Assembly (NCBI GenBank): GCA_963816685.1
Contig: CAWFMB010000033.1
Span: 1 to 64,000 of the forward strand
Source of the DNA: CAVYUC01 sp963816685
Lineage (GTDB): Bacteria > Bacteroidota > Bacteroidia > Bacteroidales > Prolixibacteraceae
Reading direction: 5' to 3'
Length of the DNA: 64,000 nt
The position numbers were made by a program, and so were the translations under genes. The notes beneath the pieces were generated by a model. The model was given only the letters and a program-made list of their open reading frames with translations, did no database searches and was not told the origin of the DNA. Positions within the stretch are counted from its first letter, which is position 1; the number at the start of each line of letters is the position of its first letter. This document shows, in pieces, positions 1 through 9,110 of the stretch.

Positions 1-103
1 CAACAATGAAACAGGAATGAACAAAATACGAATATAATAGTTAAACAAGGGTGGTTTTATGAACGAAAACCTGACCAACTTTTTATATTTATTTAAACTC
101 AAC

Positions 104-111
104 TAAATTTG
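104..111 (+). promoter_or_regulatory. fabI -7 promoter box
   Basis: TAAATTTG matches the Bacteroidota sigma-A -7 consensus TAnnTTTG and lies 24 nt before the fabI ATG. No clear TTTG -33 box is visible at the expected 19-21 bp spacing, so the call rests on the -7 box alone. Confidence 0.5.
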
Positions 112-135
112 CTTCAAATTTCATAATGATAAACT

Positions 136-1002
136 ATGAGTTATAAATTACTTCAGGGAAAAAAGGGAATTATTTTTGGTGCCCTAAATCCCGATTCCAT
201 TGCCTGGAAAGTTGCTGAACGTGCCTTTGAAGAAGGTGCAACATTAACTTTAACAAATACGGCAATAGCAATGCGAATGGGAGAAACCCAGCGTTTGGCA
301 GAAAAATTAAATACAATTGCCATTCCAGCCGATGCAACAAATATTGATGACCTGAATCACCTGTTTAACCAGTCGATGGATTTCCTGGATGGTAAGGTTG
401 ATTTTGTGCTGCACTCCATCGGGATGTCACCAAATGTTAGAAAAGAACGCCATTACAGCGATCTGGATTATAATTATCTGGATAAAACACTTGATATTTC
501 TGCTGTGTCGTTTCATAAAGTATTACAAACTGCACGAAAACTTGATGCAATAAACGAATGGGGTTCGGTGGTTGCCTTGTCGTATGTTGCCGCACAACGC
601 ACGTTTTTTGGTTACAATGATATGGCAGATGCAAAAGCGCTGCTTGAATCAATTGCCCGGAGTTTTGGCTATATATATGGCCGCGAACGACATGTCCGCA
701 TAAATACCATTTCGCAGTCACCTACAATAACCACAGCGGGAAGTGGCGTTAAAGGGTTTGACCGGTTACTTGATTTCGCAGAGCGAATGTCGCCTTTAGG
801 CAATGCAACTGCCGATGAATGTGCCGATTACTGCATCACGATGTTTTCTGATTTAACAAAAAAAGTGACCATGCAAAACCTCTTCCACGATGGTGGCTTC
901 TCCAACATGGGTATGAGCCTGCGCGCCCTGCAGCAATATGAAAAAGGATTACACCACGATTGTGATTGCGGACCAGCCAATGACAAACACAAATTCGATT
1001 AG
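136..1002 (+). CDS. fabI: enoyl-[acyl-carrier-protein] reductase (NADH) FabI
   Basis: Catalyses the last, NAD(P)H-dependent reduction of trans-2-enoyl-ACP in the cytosolic type II fatty-acid elongation cycle. The 288-residue protein is a divergent SDR of FabI type. It has an N-terminal nucleotide-binding segment (GKKGIIFGALN near residues 8-18, with the SIAW motif at 21-24), the LHSIG strand near 92-96, and the FabI active-site pair Tyr150 and Tyr160 with Lys167 (Y-x6-K). The start MSYKLL fits Bacteroidota FabI proteins. It is monocistronic here: a -7 box lies 24 nt upstream and a strong terminator follows. FabI is the triclosan/isoniazid-type target family. Known from family: homotetramer. 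Nothing unusual was seen. Confidence 0.96.
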   Translation: MSYKLLQGKKGIIFGALNPDSIAWKVAERAFEEGATLTLTNTAIAMRMGETQRLAEKLNTIAIPADATNIDDLNHLFNQSMDFLDGKVDFVLHSIGMSPNVRKERHYSDLDYNYLDKTLDISAVSFHKVLQTARKLDAINEWGSVVALSYVAAQRTFFGYNDMADAKALLESIARSFGYIYGRERHVRINTISQSPTITTAGSGVKGFDRLLDFAERMSPLGNATADECADYCITMFSDLTKKVTMQNLFHDGGFSNMGMSLRALQQYEKGLHHDCDCGPANDKHKFD

Positions 1003-1033
1003 TTTCAATTAAATTTCATTTACAAAATATATA

Positions 1034-1058
1034 AAAGGTTCCGAAAGGAGCCTTTTTT
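1034..1058 (+). terminator. fabI rho-independent terminator
   Basis: Nine-pair stem AAAGGTTCC/GGAGCCTTT (one T-G wobble) closed by a GAAA tetraloop and followed by a run of T, about 32 nt after the fabI stop. Confidence 0.85.
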
Positions 1059-1077
1059 ATTTGGTGTGCTTGACATA

Positions 1078-1091
1078 TAACCTTAAGGTTA
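1078..1091. repeat. 14-bp perfect palindrome
   Basis: TAACCTTAAGGTTA is a perfect dyad just after the fabI terminator. It has no loop and no T-run, so it resembles a protein-binding site or the end of a mobile element more than a terminator. No gene it would control is evident. Confidence 0.4.
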
Positions 1092-1298
1092 CAAAAAATA
1101 CATGGTCAGGCGGAAAGTCAGCTATAGATCAGCGGTCAGCATTTATGGCTGCCATCATTATCTGCCGGCTGAAGAAAAAGGTGTCCATGGCCCGTAAAAA
1201 TAAATGATGACTAAACAATACCTGCTTGCCGGGACGGATACTAACACAGACCCTTCCCAAAAGGATCATCCCTATACCTTCCCCGGTGCATATTCGCA

Positions 1299-1390
1299 GT
1301 ATCTTCGCAGTTAATTCGCGGTATCTTCGCAGTTGGTTCGCGAAATCGCGAATGAACTGCGAAGATACTCCGAATTTAATGCGAATTAAC
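1299..1390. repeat. tandem 22-bp repeat folded into a long nested inverted repeat
   Basis: Two direct copies of a 22-bp unit starting GTATCTTCGCAGTT (1299-1320 and 1321-1342, two differences) are followed by its inverse complement (1346-1368). The arms 1321-1343 and 1346-1368 pair over 23 bp with two mismatches and a 2-nt centre. The outer AGTTAATTCGC (1309-1319) pairs with GCGAATTAACT (about 1381-1391). The surrounding 1092-1497 has no recognisable gene; the small open frame across it is mostly this repeat. It could be a decayed mobile element end or a structured non-coding RNA. Confidence 0.7.
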
Positions 1391-1497
1391 TATAGACCTG
1401 GTACGGCGAAGGTATATCCCGAATACTGAATAATTGACAACAGGAATTTGATAATAAGGTCCCGATTGCTCTGTACCGAAGGAAAAAAAATTCCTGT

Positions 1498-1522
1498 ACT
1501 CCCGCCTCGGTGGGAGTTTTTA
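1498..1522 (+). terminator. orphan rho-independent terminator
   Basis: ACTCCCGCC/GGTGGGAGT stem (one G-T wobble, 2-nt loop) followed by TTTTTA. It reads on the + strand although no gene lies on that strand between fabI (which has its own terminator) and this point. This hints that the 1092-1497 stretch is, or once was, transcribed. Confidence 0.6.
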
Positions 1523-1543
1523 TTTAGAGAAAAGGCATAAAAA

Positions 1544-1576
1544 AAACCTTCAGGATTTTTAAAATCCTGAAGGTTT
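1544..1576. terminator. bidirectional terminator of the giant repeat gene
   Basis: Perfect 16-bp inverted repeat (AAACCTTCAGGATTTT and complement, 1-nt centre) flanked by A-runs on the left. On the minus strand it ends in a long T-run, 25 nt after the stop of the 1602-7145 gene. Confidence 0.85.
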
Positions 1577-1601
1577 AATCGTTTTTATAACACCGTTTTT
1601 T

Positions 1602-4600
1602 TTATTTCAATGCCGCCTCTATTTCTTTAAGGCTGTTTTTTAAATCAGCATCGTCAGGCCTCAGTTCAAGTGCTTTTTTGTACCAAAACCGGGCGACATT
1701 GAAATTTTGGGCTTCAAATGCTGTTTTTGCTTTTTCAACATGACTTTGAAATTGCTGTCCGGATTGCCCGGCCAGGCGTTCGGCAATCCGATTGCTGATT
1801 TCATTCAGTTGATCTTTCGGGTAAGTTTCGGCGGGTTTCATATTCAGCGCCTGGTTGTACCAGCCACGGGCCACTGCAAGTTGATTTTCGCGGAAAGTAG
1901 AATCGCCCAGGTTTACAAACTTCTGGTAATCGCGGTCGCGCTGGCTTAACAACATGCCGTTTACAAGCCGGTTGATTTCATCGATTCGCTGCGGCGGATA
2001 ATTTTCCTCCGGTTTCACATCCCAGGCACGGTAATACCAGGCTCGCGAAACATTGTACATCTTTCCGTCAAATGATTCATCGGCCCGGGCAATATAATCA
2101 TCATACAAACCTGAAAGTTCTGCATCACTTGTGACTGTCTGTTCCTGCTGAATATCCTGCTGCTGCCTGATTTCATTGCGCCGCCGTTCTAAATCGGCTG
2201 CTGCCTGCTGTTCGGCAAGAAGCCGTTTTTGCTCTGCGGAAAGGATATCATCAATTTTCCCGATTTGACTTTGAGGATACTGTTCATCCGGTTTCAGTAC
2301 AACCGCTTTTTCATATTCTGCCCGTGCTTCAGGATAGGTCCTGGTTCTAAAAAATCCATCGGCAGCAAGTATTACTGTACGGTATTTTTCATCCGTTTCC
2401 TTCTGCTTGATTAACCGCTCGATTTCTGCTATCTGTGTGACAGGATATTGCTCATCCGGCTTAATTTCCAAAGCTTTTACATAATTTGTTTTTGCTGAAG
2501 GAAAATTCCGTGCGGTAAACAACTTATCTGCAGCCTGAATTGCATTTTCGTAGTTTTTATTCAGCTGTTCCTGTTCTTTCTGAGCAGCCAAAAGTTCTGC
2601 CATCAAATCACCGATTTTATCGATTTGCTGCTGCGGGTAGTTTTCTTCAGGTTTTATATTCAATGCCGAACGGTATGCTGTACGGGCATTTTCATATTCC
2701 TTTTGGTTGAAAGCTTCATCGGCCTGTGCAACTGCATCGCTGTACTGACGGTCTTTTTCGGCCTGCAATGCAGCAAGACGTGCCTGCTCAGCGGCTTCAG
2801 CCTCGGCGGCAAGACGGGCACGTTCGGTAACTGTTGAATCGATTTTGGCAATCATTTCATCCGGGTATGTTTCATCGGATTTGGCCTGTTTTGCTGCAGT
2901 GTAAGCTGTTTTTGCAGGTTCAAATTCTTCAGCCTTAAATGCTTTGTCGGCCTGGGCGATGGCTTCTTCGTATGCTTTTTGTGCGGCAGATAGCTGTGCC
3001 ATCAAATCACCGATTTTATCGATTTGCTGCTGCGGGTAGTTTTCTTCAGGTTTTATATTCAATGCCGAACGGTATGAAGTACGGGCATTTTCATATTCCT
3101 TTTGGTTGAAAGCTTCATCAGCCTGTGCAACTGCATCGCTGTACTGACGGTCTTTTTCGGCCTGCAATGCAGCAAGACGTGCCTGCTCAGCGGCTTCAGC
3201 CTCGGCGGCAAGACGGGCACGTTCGGTAACTGTTGAATCGATTTTGGCAATCATTTCATCCGGGTATGTTTCATCGGATTTGGCCTGTTTTGCTGCTGTG
3301 TAAGCTGTTTTTGCAGGTTCAAATTCTTCAGCCTTAAATGCTTTGTCGGCCTGGGCGATGGCTTCTTCGTATGCTTTTTGTGCGGCAGATAGCTGTGCCA
3401 TCAAATCACCGATTTTATCGATTTGCTGCTGTGGGTAAGTTTCCTCCGGTTTTATATTCAATGCCGAACGGTATGAAGTACGGGCATTTTCATATTCCTT
3501 TTGGTTGAAAGCTTCGTCGGCCTGTGCAACTGCATCGCTGTACTGACGGTCTTTTTCGGCCTGCAATGCAGCAAGACGTGCCTGCTCAGCAGCTTCAGCC
3601 TCGGCGGCAAGACGGGCACGCTCGGTAACTGTTGAATCGATTTTGGCAATCATTTCATCCGGGTATGTTTCATCGGATTTGGCCTGCTTTGCTGCTGTGT
3701 AAGCTGTTTTTGCAGGTTCAAATTCTTCAGCCTTAAATGCTTTGTCGGCCTGGGCGATGGCTTCTTCGTATGCTTTTTGTGCGGCAGATAGCTGTGCCAT
3801 CAAATCACCGATTTTATCGATTTGCTGCTGCGGGTAAGTTTCCTCCGGTTTTATATTCAATGCCGAACGGTATGCTGTACGGGCATTTTCATATTCCTTT
3901 TGGTTGAAAGCTTCATCGGCCTGTGCAACTGCATCGCTGTACTGACGGTCTTTTTCGGCCTGCAATGCAGCAAGACGTTCCTGTTCGGCAGCTTCCGCCT
4001 CGGCGGCAAGACGGGCACGCTCGGTAACTGTTGAATCGATTTTGGCAATCATTTCATCCGGGTATGTTTCATCGGATTTGGCCTGTTTTGCTGCTGTGTA
4101 AGCTGTTTTTGCAGGTTCAAATTCTTCAGCCTTAAATGCTTTGTCGGCCTGGGCGATGGCTTCTTCGTATGCTTTTTGTGCGGCAGATAGCTGTGCCATC
4201 AAATCACCGATTTTATCGATTTGCTGCTGCGGGTAAGTTTCTTCCGGTTTTATATTCAATGCCGAACGGTATGCTGTACGGGCATTTTCATATTCCTTTT
4301 GGTTGAAAGCTTCATCGGCCTGTGCAACTGCATCACTGTACTGACGGTCTTTTTCGGCCTGCAATGCAGCAAGACGTTCCTGTTCGGCAGCTTCCGCCTC
4401 GGCGGAAAGACGGGCACGTTCGGTAACTGTTGAATCGATTTTGGCAATCATTTCATCCGGGTATGTTTCATCTGATTTGGCCTGTTTTGCTGCTGTGTAG
4501 GCTGTTTTTGCAGGTTCAAATTCTTCAGCCTTAAATGCTTTGTCGGCCTGGGCGATGGCTTCTTCGTATGCTTTTTGTGCGGCAGATAGCTGTGCCATCA

Positions 4601-7145
4601 AATCACCGATTTTATCGATTTGCTGCTGTGGGTAAGTTTCCTCCGGTTTTATATTCAGTGCCGAACGGTATGAAGTACGGGCATTTTCATATTCCTTTTG
4701 GTTGAAAGCATCATCGGCCTGTGCAACTGCATCACTGTACTGACGGTCTTTTTCGGCCTGCAATGCAGCAAGACGTGCCTGCTCAGCGGCTTCCGCCTCG
4801 GCGGAAAGACGGGCACGTTCGGTAACTGTTGAATCGATTTTGGCAATCATTTCATCCGGGTATGTTTCATCGGATTTGGCCTGTTTTGCTGCAGTGTAAG
4901 CTGTTTTTGCAGGTTCAAATTCTTCAGCCTTAAATGCTTTGTCGGCTTGGGCGATGGCTTCTTCGTATGCTTTTTGTGCTTCCTGACGGAGTGAAATCAT
5001 TCCCCTGATTGCTTCAATACGAACTATCGGATATTGTTCCTGTGGTTTAATTTCAAGGGCTTCCCTGAATTTTCCAACTGCAGCAATCAATTCATCAGCA
5101 CCAACCAGCCGATCAGCTTCATCAATTGTTTCCTGGTATTTCTTATCTTTTTGTGTTGCAAGTGCTTCCAGCCGTTTCTGTTCGGCAGCCTGTTGTTCTG
5201 CAAGTAAACGAGCCTGTTCATTAATTGCAGAATCAATTTTATCCATCATTTCCTTCGGGTATGCCTCCTGTGGCCTCATCGTACCTGCTTCAGCATAAAC
5301 TGCTTTGGCTTCTGTCAGTTTATTCTGATGATATAAATCGTCAGCCTTCGTAATGGTCTGTTCATACTTTTGATTTGCCTGTGCAATTCCCTGCAGTATT
5401 GAGTTTATCTCTGCAATTTTCTCCCGCGGATAACTTTCCTTCGATTTTATTGCCAGTGCATCATTGTACTTACCAATGGCAGCATCATAGCTTTTTTGTG
5501 ATAATAAATTGTCGGCTTCGGCTATCAATCCGTTGTAACGTTCATCAGTTTTCTGACCTGCCAGAATTGCTTCAATTTCTTTCAGCCGGTCCAACGCATG
5601 TTTATCGTTGTCATGGATTGCAAGCGCCTGGTTATACAAGTTCTGCGATTCAGAATATTTCTGCGTATTAAAAGCCAAATCGGCTTCTTTTATCCGATCT
5701 GCAAAATTCTGTTCTTTATTCAATAACTGATTTATTGTTTCTATACGTTTGCCGGGATAAGCTTCATCAGGCAGCAGTTCCAGGGCCTTTTCATAATCGG
5801 CCAGCGCTTCAGCAAACTTTTCCTTGTCGTAGGATTTATCCGCAGATTTTATGTATTTGTCGAACAACGACTGATTTGTCAACCGCTGCATAAGATTTTT
5901 AATTTCCTCAATTTTACGTGTTGCAAGCTCATCGCCCGGTTGATAAGACAATGCATTTTCATAGGATGAAAGGGCTTTATCGTAAAACTGCTTTTCCACC
6001 ATTGCCTCTGCCTGAAAAATAGCCTGTTTGTAACTTGCCTGTTTTTCGAGTGATTGTGCCTGTTTCGATTGAAGTTCACTAATCTCCTTAATCTTCTGCT
6101 TCGGATATGCTTCGTCCTGTTTTAGTTTTAGTGCCTCATTATACTTGTTCAGCGCTTCTTCGTACAATAATTCTTTCACTGCATTATCGGCAAGGGCAAT
6201 CAGCGACTGGTATTCCTGTTCTGTCTGCTGCCTTTTCAGTAAATCTGTAATTTCAGCTACCCTTTGCAGTGCATGCTGATTATTTGGAGCAATAGACAAT
6301 GCGCGGTTGTACGAACTTTTAGCGTCGGTATATTTTAACTGCGAGTACTGCAAATCAGCTTGTTTAAGGAGTAAATCAAGACGATCGGCGCGTGCTTTAG
6401 CCATATCTTCAGCCACCATTTGCAACCCAAGTAAATCGTTTATTTCAGCTATCCTGTCCTTTGGATATTGCTCTTTAGGGAAAACCCTGCTTGCTGCCTG
6501 GTATCCGTCCAAAGCATCCAGAAATTTCTCGCTGCTGTAATCTTTTTCGGCACTTTGCAGCAAACCATCATATTCTTTTCGCAGCTCCGCCAGTTCGGCC
6601 TTAGTAAGTTTCGACAAATAATCTGCCTCCTTACCAATAACCTGGGATTGCGCAATTGCCTGATCAATCATCTTTTTGATTTGTGCATCGTTATAATACA
6701 CCTCCGAAATAAAATTATCGACATTTTGGCTGTAAAAGATTTTCAGCACTGTATTTTCTGAAAACCTTTTATCGATGCCAGGAATTTCGGTAAACAGATT
6801 TACATCAACAGGAAATGGAGGAAACAGCGGATCCGACTGCAGTACTGTTGAAGGAACAGCAGTTGATACCACAATTTTCTGCGAAAAATTGTCTTTTCGC
6901 GAAAAGATCAATACAAATTCGTGGTTGTAATTCAATTCCACTTTGTAGCGTCCCCCGGGAGGGATACCATAATTGTCCAGACGTTTTCCGTCCTGAAACA
7001 TTTGAATTATGGCTCCGTCAACTGAACCCTGTTCTGCACTCACTTTTCCTTCAACAATCAATCCGTTGCTGCGCTGGCCCAAAACAGAACCGGCACAATA
7101 GACCAGAAAAATGTTGAACAGTATAATTTTGAGGTACTTTCCCAT
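1602..7145 (-). CDS. giant secreted TPR-like repeat protein
   Basis: No function is assigned. The start is placed at the ATG at 7145, giving about 1847 residues. That ATG opens a clear signal peptide (MGKYLKIILFNIFLVYCAG, cleavage near VLGQ), whereas the longer frame adds 14 residues ahead of it. Residues about 25-110 look like a carboxypeptidase-regulatory/PEGA-like beta domain (VEGKVSAEQGSVDGA, GRYKVELNY). From about 170 onward the protein is an array of roughly 26 helical TPR-like units of about 45-67 residues. Most carry the signature E-x-YP-x3-I-x2-I after an A-x-Y-x2-A helix. Six adjacent 133-residue double units (nt 2586-4979) are almost identical. Low-identity units flank them on both sides. 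It is likely periplasmic or cell-surface and may be a scaffold, by analogy with other long Bacteroidota TPR proteins. It is a single gene ending at a strong bidirectional terminator. Confidence 0.85.
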   Translation of the reverse strand: MGKYLKIILFNIFLVYCAGSVLGQRSNGLIVEGKVSAEQGSVDGAIIQMFQDGKRLDNYGIPPGGRYKVELNYNHEFVLIFSRKDNFSQKIVVSTAVPSTVLQSDPLFPPFPVDVNLFTEIPGIDKRFSENTVLKIFYSQNVDNFISEVYYNDAQIKKMIDQAIAQSQVIGKEADYLSKLTKAELAELRKEYDGLLQSAEKDYSSEKFLDALDGYQAASRVFPKEQYPKDRIAEINDLLGLQMVAEDMAKARADRLDLLLKQADLQYSQLKYTDAKSSYNRALSIAPNNQHALQRVAEITDLLKRQQTEQEYQSLIALADNAVKELLYEEALNKYNEALKLKQDEAYPKQKIKEISELQSKQAQSLEKQASYKQAIFQAEAMVEKQFYDKALSSYENALSYQPGDELATRKIEEIKNLMQRLTNQSLFDKYIKSADKSYDKEKFAEALADYEKALELLPDEAYPGKRIETINQLLNKEQNFADRIKEADLAFNTQKYSESQNLYNQALAIHDNDKHALDRLKEIEAILAGQKTDERYNGLIAEADNLLSQKSYDAAIGKYNDALAIKSKESYPREKIAEINSILQGIAQANQKYEQTITKADDLYHQNKLTEAKAVYAEAGTMRPQEAYPKEMMDKIDSAINEQARLLAEQQAAEQKRLEALATQKDKKYQETIDEADRLVGADELIAAVGKFREALEIKPQEQYPIVRIEAIRGMISLRQEAQKAYEEAIAQADKAFKAEEFEPAKTAYTAAKQAKSDETYPDEMIAKIDSTVTERARLSAEAEAAEQARLAALQAEKDRQYSDAVAQADDAFNQKEYENARTSYRSALNIKPEETYPQQQIDKIGDLMAQLSAAQKAYEEAIAQADKAFKAEEFEPAKTAYTAAKQAKSDETYPDEMIAKIDSTVTERARLSAEAEAAEQERLAALQAEKDRQYSDAVAQADEAFNQKEYENARTAYRSALNIKPEETYPQQQIDKIGDLMAQLSAAQKAYEEAIAQADKAFKAEEFEPAKTAYTAAKQAKSDETYPDEMIAKIDSTVTERARLAAEAEAAEQERLAALQAEKDRQYSDAVAQADEAFNQKEYENARTAYRSALNIKPEETYPQQQIDKIGDLMAQLSAAQKAYEEAIAQADKAFKAEEFEPAKTAYTAAKQAKSDETYPDEMIAKIDSTVTERARLAAEAEAAEQARLAALQAEKDRQYSDAVAQADEAFNQKEYENARTSYRSALNIKPEETYPQQQIDKIGDLMAQLSAAQKAYEEAIAQADKAFKAEEFEPAKTAYTAAKQAKSDETYPDEMIAKIDSTVTERARLAAEAEAAEQARLAALQAEKDRQYSDAVAQADEAFNQKEYENARTSYRSALNIKPEENYPQQQIDKIGDLMAQLSAAQKAYEEAIAQADKAFKAEEFEPAKTAYTAAKQAKSDETYPDEMIAKIDSTVTERARLAAEAEAAEQARLAALQAEKDRQYSDAVAQADEAFNQKEYENARTAYRSALNIKPEENYPQQQIDKIGDLMAELLAAQKEQEQLNKNYENAIQAADKLFTARNFPSAKTNYVKALEIKPDEQYPVTQIAEIERLIKQKETDEKYRTVILAADGFFRTRTYPEARAEYEKAVVLKPDEQYPQSQIGKIDDILSAEQKRLLAEQQAAADLERRRNEIRQQQDIQQEQTVTSDAELSGLYDDYIARADESFDGKMYNVSRAWYYRAWDVKPEENYPPQRIDEINRLVNGMLLSQRDRDYQKFVNLGDSTFRENQLAVARGWYNQALNMKPAETYPKDQLNEISNRIAERLAGQSGQQFQSHVEKAKTAFEAQNFNVARFWYKKALELRPDDADLKNSLKEIEAALK
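2586..4979 (-). repeat. six tandem 399-bp coding repeats
   Basis: Six in-frame copies of a 399-bp (133-codon) unit beginning AQKAYEEA and ending GDLMAQLSA lie inside the giant TPR-like gene. The copies differ at only a few positions (S/A before AEAEAAEQ, A/E after EQ, ART-A/S-YRS, E-T/N-YP). These variants are shared between non-neighbouring copies, as expected from recent duplication and gene conversion. Copy number may vary between strains, and assembly collapse is a risk. Confidence 0.95.
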
Positions 7146-7315
7146 TATGTTTTTATTGTCAGTAATAGGAAACGAAAATAAAAACAATAAATTACTTCCG
7201 AAAGATTATTTTAAATCCTTCATTTTTTGAGTAATTAGTTTGATATTCGGAGTAATTTCTGACAGAAATATATTAGTTTGCCGGCTTTAATTGACCAAAG
7301 CTTAATTATAGCCGG

Positions 7316-8779
7316 ATGAAACGCGAAGCGAGTCTGTTTACAGCACTTTTGCCTATTCTGATTTTAATTGCCCTTTTAACTTTAAATGTGTTACTTTTTG
7401 AGGACACATTATCAGGCTCTAACCAGCTCGCACTTTTAATTGCAGCTGCTGTTGCCGGGATTATTTCCATACGGCTTGGATTGCGCTGGATTGCAATCAG
7501 GGAAAAAATAGTTTCCACGATTGGTTCAGCCATGCCTTCAATTTTGATTTTACTGCTGATTGGTTCACTTGCCGGAACGTGGATGATAAGCGGAGTAGTT
7601 CCTGCCATGATTTATTATGGTCTGGATATCATCAATCCGAAGATGTTTTTGTTTACCGCAGTTGTAGTCAGTTCAATTGTGAGTGTTGCTACAGGAAGTT
7701 CATGGTCAACAATTGCAACTATTGGTGTAGCGCTTATAGGAATTGGCAGAGCACTTGGATTAAACGAAGCTGTTGTTGCCGGGGCAATTATCAGCGGCGC
7801 CTATTTTGGCGATAAAATGTCGCCGCTGAGCGATACAACCAATCTGGCTCCCGCCATGGCCGGCACCGATTTGTTCACGCACATCCGCTACATGTTTTAT
7901 ACCACTGTACCATCGATGACGATTACTCTGATTATTTTTCTTGCAATCGGTTTTAGCGTTAGTTTTCCAGGTACGATATCCAATGTTGAAAGTGTAAAGA
8001 CTTCTATTGAAGCCACATTCAATACAAACCCTTTGCTTTTTCTGGTACCGGTTATCCTGTTAACCATAATCGTATTGAAAGTTCCTCCCCTTCCCTCCCT
8101 GTTTATCGGAACAATTCTGGGTGGGATTTTTGCCGTTATTTTTCAACCTGAAATTATAAAAGATGTTGCAGGTCAATTCAACAATTATGCCGAAGCTTCC
8201 TACATTTCAGTCATGCAGGCAATGTTTGGCAATGTTTCGCTTTCTACATCGGATGCGGGTGTAAATGAGTTGCTGAGCACATCGGGAATGCGGGGTATGC
8301 TGGATACCGTTTGGCTGATTTTATCGGCTATGGTTTTTGGCGGGGTGATGGAATCAGCGGGTTTGCTGAAGCGGATTACCCGGCCCATCATCAAATATGC
8401 CCAGAGCACAGGAAATCTTGTGGCTTCAACAGTTGTCACCTGTATTTTTTTCAACACCACTGCTTCCGATCAATACATCTCCATTGTAGTACCAGGGCGC
8501 ATGTTCAGGAAAACGTATCAGGAAAAAGGATTAAAACCTGAACTTCTTAGCCGCACACTTGAAGACAGCGGCACCATGACTTCGGTGTTGATTCCCTGGA
8601 ATACATGCGGTGCAACACAATCAAGGGTATTGGGAGTTGCAACGGCAGATTATCTTCCATACGCTTTTTTCAATTTGATTAGCCCGCTGATGACAATGTT
8701 GTTTGCATATTTGAATATAAAAATCAGGCGGTTTGATAAGGATCCGGATAAAAACGATAAAGCAATCGAAGTTAAATAG
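7316..8779 (+). CDS. nhaC: Na+/H+ antiporter, NhaC family
   Basis: Inner-membrane antiporter expected to expel Na+ in exchange for H+. The 487-residue protein is strongly hydrophobic, with about 11-12 predicted membrane helices. It carries the NhaC family core: TGSSWSTIATIG near 126-137, SGAYFGDKMSPLSDTTNLAP at 160-179, and the repeat-related C-terminal segment FFNTTASDQYISIVVPGRMF. The ATG at 7316 directly precedes the first helix. It is divergent from the giant TPR-like gene with about 170 bp between. The small antisense frames inside it are shadows. Together with NhaD at 22 kb it suggests life in a sodium-rich habitat (inference). Confidence 0.93.
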   Translation: MKREASLFTALLPILILIALLTLNVLLFEDTLSGSNQLALLIAAAVAGIISIRLGLRWIAIREKIVSTIGSAMPSILILLLIGSLAGTWMISGVVPAMIYYGLDIINPKMFLFTAVVVSSIVSVATGSSWSTIATIGVALIGIGRALGLNEAVVAGAIISGAYFGDKMSPLSDTTNLAPAMAGTDLFTHIRYMFYTTVPSMTITLIIFLAIGFSVSFPGTISNVESVKTSIEATFNTNPLLFLVPVILLTIIVLKVPPLPSLFIGTILGGIFAVIFQPEIIKDVAGQFNNYAEASYISVMQAMFGNVSLSTSDAGVNELLSTSGMRGMLDTVWLILSAMVFGGVMESAGLLKRITRPIIKYAQSTGNLVASTVVTCIFFNTTASDQYISIVVPGRMFRKTYQEKGLKPELLSRTLEDSGTMTSVLIPWNTCGATQSRVLGVATADYLPYAFFNLISPLMTMLFAYLNIKIRRFDKDPDKNDKAIEVK

Positions 8780-8850
8780 TGTGGGCTTATCATTAAAAAG
8801 AAACAACGGAATTCATAACCTGTTTTAATTCCCGGTACAATAATTTATTT

Positions 8851-8858
8851 TATTTTTG
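8851..8858 (+). promoter_or_regulatory. -7 box of the toxin-antitoxin operon
   Basis: TATTTTTG matches TAnnTTTG and lies 12 nt before the antitoxin ATG. No convincing -33 box was seen. Confidence 0.45.
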
Positions 8859-8870
8859 AAGTAAAAAAGT

Positions 8871-9110
8871 ATGAAATCCATTACGCTCAAAATAAATGAA
8901 AAAATCTACGACAAGTTTTTGTGGCTCCTGAAACAATTTAAAAAAGAGGATATTCAGATTATTGATGAAGATGTTAATTTCGATAAAAACAAGGAATATT
9001 TGCAGGGAGAAGCAGAGCGCATTTCAAAAGGTGAGACCAAATTTTTTTCTTTAAATGAAGCCGAACAACGATTGGAAAAGGTCATAAAAAAACATGAAAA
9101 TAATTCTTAG
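8871..9110 (+). CDS. antitoxin of a ParE/RelE-type toxin-antitoxin pair
   Basis: Small acidic/basic protein of 79 residues (MKSITLKINEKIYDKF...). The N-terminal half resembles the beta strand-helix start of Bacteroidota antitoxins that accompany RelE/ParE-superfamily toxins. The charged C-terminal half (EAEQRLEKVIKKHENN) would be the toxin-wrapping segment. Its stop (9108-9110) overlaps the toxin start (ATG at 9094) by 17 nt, the usual coupled arrangement. The toxin reading frame is broken, so this may be an orphaned antitoxin. The assignment rests mainly on size and on the recognisable toxin downstream. Confidence 0.72.
   Translation: MKSITLKINEKIYDKFLWLLKQFKKEDIQIIDEDVNFDKNKEYLQGEAERISKGETKFFSLNEAEQRLEKVIKKHENNS

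Noticed and set aside
1226..1429. 67-codon frame downstream of fabI
   Set aside because: Covers mostly the nested palindrome; no protein features.
2625..4846. Six antisense or out-of-frame 63-70-codon frames spaced 399 bp apart
   Set aside because: Shadows of the 399-bp coding repeats in the giant protein gene.
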